A stretch of 64,000 nt of DNA from positions 1 through 64,000 of the forward strand of contig NZ_JABAOB010000010.1 in NCBI RefSeq assembly GCF_012726295.1. Reading direction: 5' to 3'. Made by a program: the position numbers and the translations under genes. This DNA comes from Chitinophaga sp. Ak27. Its GTDB lineage: Bacteria; Bacteroidota; Bacteroidia; Chitinophagales; Chitinophagaceae. Positions 9,190 through 17,213 of the stretch are shown piece by piece (position 1 is the stretch's first letter; the number at the start of each line of letters is the position of its first letter). The notes beneath the pieces were generated by a model. The model had not been told where the DNA came from. It did no database searches and saw only the letters and a list, made by a program, of their open reading frames with translations.

Positions 9190-11400
9190 ATGAGTATAGT
9201 TTATCTCGTTCCTTGTTTTGGATTATTGGCTTTGCTATTTACGGCTGTTAAAAGCGCCTGGGTTACACGACAGGAGGCTGGCAATGAAAAAATGAAAGAG
9301 ATAGCGCAGCATATTGCTGAAGGGGCTATGGCATTTCTGAAAGCTGAGTATAAAGTCCTTATTTACTTTGTTATCATCGCGGCCCTGCTGTTAGGCTATA
9401 TGGGCGCAACACATGAAAATTCACACTGGTCTATTGCCCTCGCCTTTGTGGTAGGCGCCGTATTTTCGGCTACTGCCGGCTTTATAGGCATGAGGATCGC
9501 CACCAAAGCCAATGTGCGCACCGCGCATGCAGCTCGTACCAGCCTCGCCAAAGCACTGCAGGTATCCTTTACCGGCGGTTCTGTAATGGGAATGGGCGTA
9601 GCCGGCCTGGCAGTACTGGGGCTCGGATCATTGTTTATTATATTGAAATCATACTTTGGCGCAGCTGCCAATACCGCTGAAATGATTAAAACCATTGAAG
9701 TACTCACCGGGTTTTCACTGGGCGCAGAAAGTATCGCCCTGTTTGCCCGCGTAGGCGGCGGTATCTACACCAAAGCAGCCGATGTGGGCGCCGACCTGGT
9801 AGGTAAGGTAGAAGCAGGCATTCCTGAAGATGATCCCCGCAACCCCGCTACCATTGCGGATAACGTGGGCGACAACGTAGGAGACGTAGCTGGTATGGGC
9901 GCCGATTTGTTCGGTTCCTATGTGGCCACCGTGCTGGCTACCATGGTACTTGGCTCTGAAACCGTATCACAGGACGCCTTCGGAGGCATCGCTCCCATAC
10001 TCCTTCCAATGATGATTGCCGGCGCCGGTATCATCTTCTCTATTATCGGTACCCTGTTTGTAAGAATCGGCGATAGCGCCGGCCTCAATACCGGCGTGGT
10101 ACAGAAAGCGCTGAATATGGGTAACTGGGGCTCTATTGTCTTAACGGCGATCGTTTCCTACTTCCTGGTGAACTGGATTCTGCCCGATAGCATCATGACG
10201 CTGCGTCATCACGAATTTACCCGCGGACAGGTATTTGGCGCCATTATGATAGGCCTCGCAGTAGGTACTTTGATCAGTATTATTACCGAATATTATACCG
10301 CGATGGGTAAACGCCCAGTAAAATCTATTATCCGCCAATCCGCCACTGGTGCTGCTACCAATATCATTGGTGGCTTATCAGTAGGTATGGAATCTACCAT
10401 GCTTCCTATTCTGGTACTGGCCGCAGGTATTGCCGGCTCCTTCTCAATGGCAGGCTTATATGGTGTAGCCATTGCAGCTGCCGGTATGATGGCCACCACG
10501 GCTATGCAGCTGGCTATCGATGCTTTCGGCCCTATTGCCGATAATGCCGGCGGTATTGCTGAAATGAGCGAATTACCGAAAGATGTACGCGAAAAAACAG
10601 ATATCCTCGACGCCGTAGGTAACACTACCGCCGCTACCGGTAAAGGTTTTGCCATTGCTTCAGCCGCCCTCACTGCACTCGCGCTCTTTGCTGCCTTTGT
10701 CGGCGTGGCCGGCATTCCCGGTATCGATATCTATAAAGCTAATGTACTGGCCGGCCTATTTGTAGGTGGTATGATTCCATTCATTTTCTCTTCCCTTGCC
10801 ATTGCGGCCGTAGGTCGCGCGGCGATGTCCATGGTAGAAGAAGTACGCCGCCAGTTCCGCGAAATTCCTGGCATTATGGAAGGTACCGGTAAACCGGAAT
10901 ACGACAAGTGCGTGGCCATTTCTACTAAAGCCTCTATTCGCGAAATGATGCTGCCCGGCGCTATTGCTCTCATTGCTCCCCTGCTGGTAGGTTTCCTGGC
11001 CGGCCCCGAAGTGTTGGGCGGATTCCTGGCCGGCGCTACCGTAAGCGGTGTGCTGATGGGCCTTTTCCAAAATAACGCCGGCGGCGCATGGGACAATGCT
11101 AAAAAATCGTTCGAAAAAGGCGTGGAAATCAATGGCGAAACCTACTACAAAAAATCTGAGCCACATAAAGCCTCTGTTACCGGCGATACTGTAGGCGATC
11201 CGTTTAAAGATACCTCCGGTCCCTCCATGAACATCCTCATCAAACTGATGTCGATTGTATCCCTGGTGATTGCCCCTACCCTGGCGGAATTATACCATAC
11301 CAAGGTACCACTGGTACCTGTTACCACTAAAACAGAAACGGTAAAACCAGCTGCCAAGGCGCCCGATGCCAAAGCCACTGCCTACCTCCTGAAGAAATAA
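9190..11400 (+). CDS. hppA: membrane-bound ion-pumping pyrophosphatase, K+-dependent type
   Basis: 736 aa, about 16 membrane helices. Catalytic loop DVGADLVGKVEAGIPEDD followed by NPATIADNVGDNVGDVAG, the PPi/Mg2+-binding Asp-rich signatures of the family. It hydrolyses pyrophosphate to pump H+ and/or Na+ out of the cytoplasm. The cation-switch motif reads GNTTAATGKGFA; Ala at the fifth position and Gly before the Lys mark the K+-dependent subfamily (independent enzymes have GNTTKAVTKG). Whether H+, Na+ or both are pumped cannot be read safely. A C-terminal extension of about 30 aa is Ala/Lys/Thr-rich. Single transcription unit with a strong terminator. Confidence 0.95.
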   Translation: MSIVYLVPCFGLLALLFTAVKSAWVTRQEAGNEKMKEIAQHIAEGAMAFLKAEYKVLIYFVIIAALLLGYMGATHENSHWSIALAFVVGAVFSATAGFIGMRIATKANVRTAHAARTSLAKALQVSFTGGSVMGMGVAGLAVLGLGSLFIILKSYFGAAANTAEMIKTIEVLTGFSLGAESIALFARVGGGIYTKAADVGADLVGKVEAGIPEDDPRNPATIADNVGDNVGDVAGMGADLFGSYVATVLATMVLGSETVSQDAFGGIAPILLPMMIAGAGIIFSIIGTLFVRIGDSAGLNTGVVQKALNMGNWGSIVLTAIVSYFLVNWILPDSIMTLRHHEFTRGQVFGAIMIGLAVGTLISIITEYYTAMGKRPVKSIIRQSATGAATNIIGGLSVGMESTMLPILVLAAGIAGSFSMAGLYGVAIAAAGMMATTAMQLAIDAFGPIADNAGGIAEMSELPKDVREKTDILDAVGNTTAATGKGFAIASAALTALALFAAFVGVAGIPGIDIYKANVLAGLFVGGMIPFIFSSLAIAAVGRAAMSMVEEVRRQFREIPGIMEGTGKPEYDKCVAISTKASIREMMLPGAIALIAPLLVGFLAGPEVLGGFLAGATVSGVLMGLFQNNAGGAWDNAKKSFEKGVEINGETYYKKSEPHKASVTGDTVGDPFKDTSGPSMNILIKLMSIVSLVIAPTLAELYHTKVPLVPVTTKTETVKPAAKAPDAKATAYLLKK

Positions 11401-11417
11401 TATGTGATTACGTATAG

Positions 11418-11453
11418 AAAAGCCCGTCAGCTGATGCTGACGGGCTTTTTATT
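11418..11453 (+). terminator. intrinsic terminator of hppA
   Basis: Perfect 14-bp stem (11418-11431 with 11436-11449), 4-nt loop, T-rich 3' side. The A-run on the 5' arm would also let it act on the other strand. Confidence 0.92.
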
Positions 11454-11500
11454 TAGCTCCCTTTGCCGGCCGGAATATCCCTTTTCTCCGAAAACAAAAA

Positions 11501-11536
11501 ATTCGTTTGGTAGTTAACATTATTCGTTTACCTTTG
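11501..11536 (+). promoter_or_regulatory. promoter with an embedded AraC-type direct repeat
   Basis: A textbook Bacteroidota promoter: TTG at 11507-11509, 19-bp spacer, TACCTTTG at 11529-11536. ATTCGTTT occurs at 11501-11508 and again at 11522-11529, exactly 21 bp apart, covering the -33 and abutting the -7. The same core with the same period occurs before the AraC-type gene (13333-13368), so the oxidoreductase is a likely target of that regulator. The predicted 5' leader is about 120 nt. Confidence 0.7.
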
Positions 11537-11664
11537 TACTGTAATTAATTTTATTACAGATTAAGCATCTGTTTTTTTATCTCTATAACTGTAATATTTA
11601 TTATAACAATTCAAACAATTAGCTGTTAAAGGCTGTAATAACTAATCATCTAAAATAAAAAATC

Positions 11665-12294
11665 ATGAAAGTAGCGATTATCGGAGCATCCGGATTTATA
11701 GGCACTGCTATCTTAAACGAAGCCCTGAACAGAGGACACGAAGTAACGGCCATCGTTCGTAACCCGGAAAAAATAACCGTAAAAAACGCACATCTGACCG
11801 TTAAAGCCGCTGATGTTACTGATGAAACAGCCCTGATTCCGCTGTTAACCGGCAACCAGGCAGTCATTTCAGCTTATAACGCGCACGATACGGATACTTA
11901 TGTGAAAGCCATCAACGCTATCATCAGCGCCACTAAAAAAGCAGGTATCAAACGCCTGATCGCCGTTAGCGGAGCAGGTAGCCTGGAAATTACCCCCGGC
12001 GTACAGTTGCTGGATACCCCACAATTTCCAGCCGAATGGAAAGCCGGCGCTACCGCTACCCGTGAAGCGTTTTACGTAATCAGGCAGCAAAATGACCTCG
12101 ACTGGACCGTTTTAAGTCCGGCTATGATGATCGCTCCCGGCGAACGTACCGGTAAATTCCGTTTGGGTAAAGACCAGGTGGTACTCGATGAAAAAGGAGA
12201 AAGCAAAATCTCTACAGCTGACTACGCGGTTGCCCTCATAAACGAACTGGAACAACCTCAACATATCAAACAACGCTTTACTTTAGCGTATTAA
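11665..12294 (+). CDS. NAD(P)-dependent oxidoreductase / epimerase-like, atypical short-chain Rossmann protein
   Basis: 209 aa. N-terminal dinucleotide-binding motif MKVAIIGASGFIGTAILNEA (GxxGxxG), then HEVTAIVRNPEKI and the AVSGAGSLEI strand. It lacks the YxxxK dyad of classical SDRs and matches the short NmrA/YwnB-like group (NAD(P)H-binding, PF13460 type). The substrate is unknown; relatives are redox-sensing or quinone/flavin reductase-like. It has its own strong promoter and converges on an AraC-type regulator whose putative operator it shares, so it is probably an inducible stress-response enzyme (inference). Confidence 0.85.
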   Translation: MKVAIIGASGFIGTAILNEALNRGHEVTAIVRNPEKITVKNAHLTVKAADVTDETALIPLLTGNQAVISAYNAHDTDTYVKAINAIISATKKAGIKRLIAVSGAGSLEITPGVQLLDTPQFPAEWKAGATATREAFYVIRQQNDLDWTVLSPAMMIAPGERTGKFRLGKDQVVLDEKGESKISTADYAVALINELEQPQHIKQRFTLAY

Positions 12295-12301
12295 CAGGCT
12301 G

Positions 12302-12328
12302 GCCCAACAGGACATACTCCTGTTGGGC
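12302..12328. terminator. bidirectional hairpin between convergent genes
   Basis: Perfect 11-bp inverted repeat (12302-12312 with 12318-12328), 5-nt loop, between the oxidoreductase stop and the TAG of the AraC-type gene, whose first base it includes. Confidence 0.75.
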
Positions 12329-13326
12329 TATTGATAAACCTTACTGGGACTTATCCCAAACTTCTTACGGAAAGCATTACTGAAATGCTGGGGAGAGGAA
12401 TACCCTGCTTCCAGGGCTATGGCCGATAACGGCAACCTGCCCTCCCGTATCAGCTCCCGCGCCAGCTCCAACCGGCAATCATTAAGGTAGCCAAATACGG
12501 TATTATCAAAAACGGCTTTAAAGCCCGACTTCAGCTTAAATTCATTCAACCCCGATTTACGGGCCAGGTCGCCCAGGCTTAATGGCTGCTGTAAATGCTG
12601 CACCAGCAAGTCCTTCGCATAATGTAATTTCTCAACATCAGACGCAGATACTTTAGGACGCACCGGAACAGACCGTAACTCTGCCGACTCTATCTGCTCA
12701 CATTGCAAGGCCAGCAGCTCCAGCGCTTTCGACTGCAGAAAGAGCTTCTTCAAGCCACCCTGAAACCGGCATTGACGCACCTCCTCCATAATCAATTGCA
12801 TACGCGGCGTAATACGGGGATTAAATTTGTCGGTCAATGTAGTAGTACGATTGCCTGCAATATTATTTGCCAACCCATCCAGCACCCGTCCATTATTCTC
12901 CGCCAGCTGCAGGAACTTCTCCGGCAAAAAGGATAACCCGAAAAATAACATATCCCGCTGCTTTTTTACCCCGGCCGATTCCGACTCACAAGGGCTATAC
13001 ATCAGATTATGCTCCAGGCTCCGGAACTTAAAATTATTGGAGAATCCATCCAGGCTGGTAGTAATGTCTCCCCGCTCCATGAACAACATCATCACTTTGG
13101 GCTCTTGGAAATCCGACAAAATATGAATGTTCTCATACACATCGGCAGTACAGGCGGCAATAGCAATACCATCAAAACAGAACTCATGGAAATTGGCCGC
13201 CCCAAAAGGATGCCTCATTTCCTGTGTTTGTTCTACGATTGCCTGGTTACGGTATTTCTTGAAATCAAAGGGCGTTTTCTCTGATAACAGTACCTGGTTG
13301 GCATCATCTGTAATAACTATGCCCAT
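12328..13326 (-). CDS. AraC family transcriptional regulator (PchR-like)
   Basis: 332 aa. The N-terminal 215 residues are a ligand-binding region typical of Bacteroidota PchR-like proteins. The C-terminal 100 residues hold two helix-turn-helix motifs: LSLGDLARKSGLNEFKLKSG and LPLSAIALEAGYSSPQHFSN, ending FRKKFGISPSKVYQ. It should bind a direct repeat. Such a repeat, ATCCGTTTCGT(A/G)TAA twice at 21-bp spacing, lies 7-42 bp upstream of its ATG. The inducer is not evident. Confidence 0.9.
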   Translation of the reverse strand: MGIVITDDANQVLLSEKTPFDFKKYRNQAIVEQTQEMRHPFGAANFHEFCFDGIAIAACTADVYENIHILSDFQEPKVMMLFMERGDITTSLDGFSNNFKFRSLEHNLMYSPCESESAGVKKQRDMLFFGLSFLPEKFLQLAENNGRVLDGLANNIAGNRTTTLTDKFNPRITPRMQLIMEEVRQCRFQGGLKKLFLQSKALELLALQCEQIESAELRSVPVRPKVSASDVEKLHYAKDLLVQHLQQPLSLGDLARKSGLNEFKLKSGFKAVFDNTVFGYLNDCRLELARELIREGRLPLSAIALEAGYSSPQHFSNAFRKKFGISPSKVYQ

Positions 13327-13332
13327 AAAATA

Positions 13333-13368
13333 ATCCGTTTCGTATAAGTGTTTATCCGTTTCGTGTAA
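13333..13368. promoter_or_regulatory. direct repeat, probable AraC-type operator
   Basis: Copies at 13333-13347 and 13354-13368 match at 14 of 15 positions and start 21 bp apart, two helical turns, as expected for an AraC-family dimer site. It lies in the divergent region between the AraC-type gene and the small HMA-like gene, and its core recurs in the promoter at 11501-11536. Confidence 0.7.
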
Positions 13369-13388
13369 CAGTCATATAGGATAACTAG

Positions 13389-13420
13389 CGCAAATTTGCG
13401 TAAAAATATTCCGAATATTT
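13389..13420. promoter_or_regulatory. two perfect short palindromes before the small HMA-like gene
   Basis: CGCAAATTTGCG (13389-13400) is a perfect 12-bp palindrome. AAATATTC-C-GAATATTT (13404-13420) is a perfect palindrome with a one-base centre. Both lie within 46 bp of the ATG at 13435. The first contains CAAATTTG, one base away from the TAnnTTTG promoter element. Binding factor unknown. Confidence 0.45.
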
Positions 13421-13434
13421 AAAATAAGTACTTT

Positions 13435-13647
13435 ATGCTGGGAATATTCCGTACCAATATTACAACTGTTCAGGATAGAAACCATGTGATTAGCGCCATT
13501 TCCTCACAATTCAAGGTTAAAGATTGTACACTGGACCTGGAAGACTGTGACCGGGTATTGCGGGTGGTAAGCCTTCAGTCAATGGCTGAACAAACCATCA
13601 TTGATTTTGTTACCAGGCTTGGATTTTACTGCGATATACTCGACTGA
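13435..13647 (+). CDS. small HMA-like (ferredoxin-fold) protein lacking the CXXC metal motif
   Basis: 70 aa. It has the pattern of a Bacteroidota family I recognise only as conserved hypothetical: FRTNITTVQDRNHVISAISS, then CTLDLEDCDRVLRVVS and IIDFVTRLGFYCDILD. This is a beta-alpha-beta-beta-alpha-beta outline like a heavy-metal-associated domain, but the metal-binding CXXC is absent. It is divergent from the AraC-type regulator across a region with a probable operator, so co-regulation is plausible. A terminator follows closely, making it a monocistronic gene. Function unknown. Confidence 0.7.
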   Translation: MLGIFRTNITTVQDRNHVISAISSQFKVKDCTLDLEDCDRVLRVVSLQSMAEQTIIDFVTRLGFYCDILD

Positions 13648-13674
13648 TCATACCTGGCAAGTTGCCTTGTTAGA

Positions 13675-13719
13675 CTGCCGGCGACTGGATAATATCTTAT
13701 CCGCGCCGGCAGCTTTTTT
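13675..13719 (+). terminator. intrinsic terminator after the small HMA-like gene
   Basis: 9-bp GC-rich outer stem (13675-13683 with 13704-13712) enclosing a second 6-bp stem (GGATAA/TTATCC, 13687-13702), followed by CTTTTTT. Confidence 0.9.
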
Positions 13720-13758
13720 CTATTATAAAAAAAATAATTTATTGCCGTAGGGGTACAA

Positions 13759-13766
13759 TATTTTTG
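13759..13766 (+). promoter_or_regulatory. candidate -7 element of the TonB receptor operon
   Basis: TATTTTTG matches TAnnTTTG. A TTG at 13742-13744 is only 14 bp upstream, shorter than usual. The predicted leader before the ATG at 13830 is about 60 nt. Confidence 0.4.
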
Positions 13767-13829
13767 CCACGTCTTATTTACGTGTTGGAAAATCAGCACG
13801 CATACTTTACCAAACCGGACTTAATTTTT

Positions 13830-16211
13830 ATGAAAACTAAGGCGACCCTGTTGCTGTCACTGCTACTGCTATTGCTGGCGGGACAAACAACGACTGCTCA
13901 GCAGCAACGATATACCGTAAGCGGCTATGTTAAAGACAAACAAAACGGAGAAAGCCTGGTAGGCATCTCCATCGGTAAAAGCGGTACCACCATCGGTACT
14001 GTTACCAACCAATACGGCTTTTATTCACTGACGCTTCCTGCAGGAGAACATGAAATACAATTCTCCTACATGGGCTACGCTCCTTATAAAACTACCGTTA
14101 AACTGACAAAAAACACGACTATCGACGTAAGCATGGAAGCTACCAGCAGCCAGCTCAACGTAGTAACGGTAAACGGCCAGAAGCAGGAAAGAACGGTGAA
14201 TACACTCAATACCAGTATCAACAAACTGGATATTCAGCAAATGAAGAAGATGCCCACCTTCATGGGAGAAGTAGACGTACTCAGGGCTATCCAAACCCTC
14301 CCCGGCGTAAATACTGTAGGGGAAGGGGCATCCGGATTCAACGTTCGCGGCGGTAACAGCGATGAAAACCTCATCCTGCTGGATGAAGCCCCCGTATATA
14401 ACTCCACCCACATGCTCGGGTTCTTCTCCGTATTCAACCCCGATGCCGTGAAAAGCCTCAACCTTATCAAAGGCGGATTCCCCGCGGAGTATGGCGGCCG
14501 GACTTCTTCTGTACTCGATATCCGTATGAAAGACGGTAATAACCAGCACCTCACCCTCAACGGCGGTATCGGTAACATCTTTAGTCGCCTTTCGGTAGAA
14601 GCTCCCATTGTAAAAGATAAAGGCTCCTTTATCGTGGCTGGCAGAAGATCCTACATCGACCTGCTTATGAAACCCTTTGTAAAGGGAGATATGAAGGATA
14701 CCAAACTCAATTTCTATGACCTCACCGCCAAAGCCAACTATAAATTCGATAAAAATAACGCCCTCTTCGTAAGTGGTTATTTTGGGAGAGATGTATTCGG
14801 CTTCGGTAAAGATGTAAATATGAACTGGGGTAACAGTACTGCCACTGTGCGTTGGAACCACGTTTTCACCAACCGCCTGTTCCTCAACCTCACCACCTAC
14901 TATAGCAAATACGACTATAGTCTGAAGTTCACCAACGACTCCAAGAAAAAACCAGGAGAAGTGGAACAAGCTTATGACTGGACGTCCAACATCATCAACT
15001 ACGGGCTGAAACCTTCCTTTACTTACTATATCAATTCCTCTAACAGCCTTCATTTTGGCGTACAGGGTATTTACTACACGTTCAAGCCAGGTACAGGCAC
15101 CAGCGTAAACGATGGCGATGTGCGTGTGAAGAAAATCACAGACCAACATGCGCTGGAATCGGCCGTATACATCGATCACGAATACAAGCCTTCTAAGAAA
15201 TTTGGTATCCAGTACGGCGGAAGATTATCTGCCTATCAATTTATAGGTAATGGCAACGCCTACATGTATGCCGATACTACGCCCGGTATCCGCAAAAGAT
15301 TGCTCGACATCAAACAATACGGCTCCAATGAACTGATAAAAGGCTACTACTATTTCGAGCCCAGAATCAGCGCCAGGTATGCCTTCTCCGATGAGCATGC
15401 CGTAAAGGTGGCCTATAGCAGAACAACCCAGTTCATGCACCAGCTCTCCAATACCGCATCTCCTACTCCGTTGGACATCTGGACACCCAGCACCAACAAT
15501 ATCAAACCGATGGTAGCAGACCAGTATACAGTCGGCTACTTCTACAATGCACCTAACGACGCCTACGAACTGTCGGCAGAAGTATTCTATAAAACCACCG
15601 ATAACCAGGTAGATTATATCGATAACGCCAACCTCCAGCTTAACCCGCTGATTGAAGCCGACCTGCTGCCTTCACAGGGACGCGCCTACGGCCTGGAACT
15701 TTACGCAAAAAAAGATATCGGTAAAACCACCGGATGGGTAAGCTATACGCTGTCACGCACCGAAAGAAAAACACCCGGTATCAGCATGAATGAATGGTTC
15801 CTGAATCGCTACGATCGCACACATAACCTGAACCTCGTGCTAACACATACTTTCACCAAACGGACTTCCCTGTCGGCCAACTGGGTATTTGCCTCCGGCA
15901 CCCCGGGCACGTTCGCCGATAACAGGCTGGAATTCCAGGACTGGGACATACCTTACAACAGCACCGAAAAACGTAACAATTACCGCTTACCGGCATACCA
16001 TCGCCTCGACTTGTCTATGACGCTTAAAGGCAAACAACTCAAGCGCTGGAAAGGTGAATGGGTGTTCTCCCTGTACAACGTATATGGCCGCAGAAATGCA
16101 TATACCATTTACTTTAAACAGAATGAAGACGATCCTACCAAACGCGAAGCTACCCGCCTCTCTATCATAGGATCTATCATTCCTGGTATCACGTACAACT
16201 TTAAGTTCTAA
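13830..16211 (+). CDS. TonB-dependent receptor with N-terminal CarboxypepD_reg-like domain
   Basis: 793 aa from ATG 13830. This start is chosen because it begins a typical signal peptide (MKTKATLLLSLLLLLLAGQ, cleavage near TTTAQ); an upstream in-frame start would precede it by 22 codons. Residues about 28-110 are the Bacteroidota carboxypeptidase-regulatory-like beta-sandwich (YTVSGYVKDKQNGESLVGIS). A plug domain follows (about 115-230; GVNTVGEGASGFNVRGGNSD, NLIKGGFPAEYGGRTSSVLD). A 22-strand barrel completes it, ending ITYNFKF. It imports a bulky or scarce ligand across the outer membrane using TonB energy. It is 20 nt from a DUF4249 lipoprotein, an established receptor/lipoprotein pairing in this phylum. 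Ligand unknown. Confidence 0.92.
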   Translation: MKTKATLLLSLLLLLLAGQTTTAQQQRYTVSGYVKDKQNGESLVGISIGKSGTTIGTVTNQYGFYSLTLPAGEHEIQFSYMGYAPYKTTVKLTKNTTIDVSMEATSSQLNVVTVNGQKQERTVNTLNTSINKLDIQQMKKMPTFMGEVDVLRAIQTLPGVNTVGEGASGFNVRGGNSDENLILLDEAPVYNSTHMLGFFSVFNPDAVKSLNLIKGGFPAEYGGRTSSVLDIRMKDGNNQHLTLNGGIGNIFSRLSVEAPIVKDKGSFIVAGRRSYIDLLMKPFVKGDMKDTKLNFYDLTAKANYKFDKNNALFVSGYFGRDVFGFGKDVNMNWGNSTATVRWNHVFTNRLFLNLTTYYSKYDYSLKFTNDSKKKPGEVEQAYDWTSNIINYGLKPSFTYYINSSNSLHFGVQGIYYTFKPGTGTSVNDGDVRVKKITDQHALESAVYIDHEYKPSKKFGIQYGGRLSAYQFIGNGNAYMYADTTPGIRKRLLDIKQYGSNELIKGYYYFEPRISARYAFSDEHAVKVAYSRTTQFMHQLSNTASPTPLDIWTPSTNNIKPMVADQYTVGYFYNAPNDAYELSAEVFYKTTDNQVDYIDNANLQLNPLIEADLLPSQGRAYGLELYAKKDIGKTTGWVSYTLSRTERKTPGISMNEWFLNRYDRTHNLNLVLTHTFTKRTSLSANWVFASGTPGTFADNRLEFQDWDIPYNSTEKRNNYRLPAYHRLDLSMTLKGKQLKRWKGEWVFSLYNVYGRRNAYTIYFKQNEDDPTKREATRLSIIGSIIPGITYNFKF

Positions 16212-16231
16212 TTGTCCAAAAATTCAATCAG

Positions 16232-17098
16232 ATGAAAAAATCATTGTTGTTTATATTATCGGCAGTCGTAGCAGGATTAACTGCCTGTGAAGACAAAATC
16301 GATCTGAACATCGCCAAAGGCACGTCTTACCCCGTGCTTGATGCCTGGATTACCACCGAAACCGGTCAGCAAAACATCCGGTTTACAATGTCTGTTCCTT
16401 ATACAGATGATAATCCAGCTCCCATCATTAATGATGCTACTATCACGCTAACAGACCTCACCACCGGCACCTCCTACCCGTTTGTGTTTAAAGATAAAAT
16501 GTACAGCTACGACGCTACCAGCAAGCCCATCGGCGTAGTTGGACATACCTATAAACTGCACATTCAATATAAAAATGAAACCTTCGATGCTTACGACAGC
16601 ATCAAAAGAGTACCACCAATAGATTCTATCACCTACGAGTTCAAGAAAAAAGAAGAAGCGCTCAGCGGAAAAGAAGGCTACTACGCAAAGTTTTATGCCA
16701 AAGATATTGCAGGGGGCACCGACTACTACTGGATTCGCTCCTACCGCAATGATACGCTCAGACGGCTGGAAGATAATTTCTCTGTAGATGGCACCTTTGA
16801 TGATGGCGTGGCAGATGGTATCCCCTTTATCCTGCCGCTCCAGGAAGGTATAACAGACTACCAGAAACCATTTCAGCTGAATGAAAAAGTAATCGTCCGG
16901 TTGTCTTCCCTCACTTATACCAGCTACGAATTCCTCAAACAGGTAAACGACCAGGTAAATGCTGGTGGCTTGTTTGCAAAGGTGCTGGAAAATGTGAAAA
17001 GCAATGTAGAAAATACGACGGCTAATGGTAAGATAAGGATACTGGGGCGCTTCGGTACCTCAGCTGTAAGCAGGGCAGAGAAAACAATTATTAAGTAA
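16232..17098 (+). CDS. DUF4249 family lipoprotein, partner of the TonB receptor
   Basis: 288 aa. Lipoprotein signal peptide with lipobox SAVVAGLTAC (Cys19). It then follows the DUF4249 pattern: YPVLDAWITTETGQQNIRFT, ATITLTDLTTGTSYPF, and a Pro-Pro-hinged second domain (RVPPIDSITYEF). DUF4249 proteins occur next to TonB receptors and are thought to be surface or periplasmic substrate-handling lipoproteins, but no reaction is known. It is co-transcribed with the receptor and followed directly by the long inverted repeat at 17101-17180. Confidence 0.85.
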   Translation: MKKSLLFILSAVVAGLTACEDKIDLNIAKGTSYPVLDAWITTETGQQNIRFTMSVPYTDDNPAPIINDATITLTDLTTGTSYPFVFKDKMYSYDATSKPIGVVGHTYKLHIQYKNETFDAYDSIKRVPPIDSITYEFKKKEEALSGKEGYYAKFYAKDIAGGTDYYWIRSYRNDTLRRLEDNFSVDGTFDDGVADGIPFILPLQEGITDYQKPFQLNEKVIVRLSSLTYTSYEFLKQVNDQVNAGGLFAKVLENVKSNVENTTANGKIRILGRFGTSAVSRAEKTIIK

Positions 17099-17100
17099 GT

Positions 17101-17180
17101 AAGCAAAAAGCAGAAAGCAAAAAGCTATTATAGCAATTGATCGCTATAATAGCTTTTTGCTTTTCAGGCTTTCTGCTTTA
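17101..17180. repeat. heptamer-built long inverted repeat, copy 1
   Basis: Left arm: AAAAAGC, AGAAAGC, AAAAAGC (17105-17125) then TATTATAGC. The innermost 18 bp (17117-17134 with 17143-17160) are perfectly complementary around an 8-nt loop. The right arm carries a 9-nt extra unit (rc CTGAAAAGC, in 17161-17169) and then resumes pairing (17168-17179 with 17107-17118). It starts 2 nt past the DUF4249 stop and ends 34 nt before the next gene. It could act as terminator of the receptor operon. Related copies lie at 32864-32973, 43316-43420 and 61125-61256. Confidence 0.85.
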
Positions 17181-17213
17181 TTTCTTAACTTCAGTAGCAT
17201 AAACCAACTACGT

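Noticed and set aside
14025..15179. Long open frame on the minus strand inside the TonB receptor gene
   Set aside because: Antisense shadow of a well-supported gene; no family resemblance or start signals.
17157..17213. Upstream ATG for the sterol-desaturase-like gene
   Set aside because: It lies in the right arm of the inverted repeat; the ATG at 17214 begins the family-like N-terminus.
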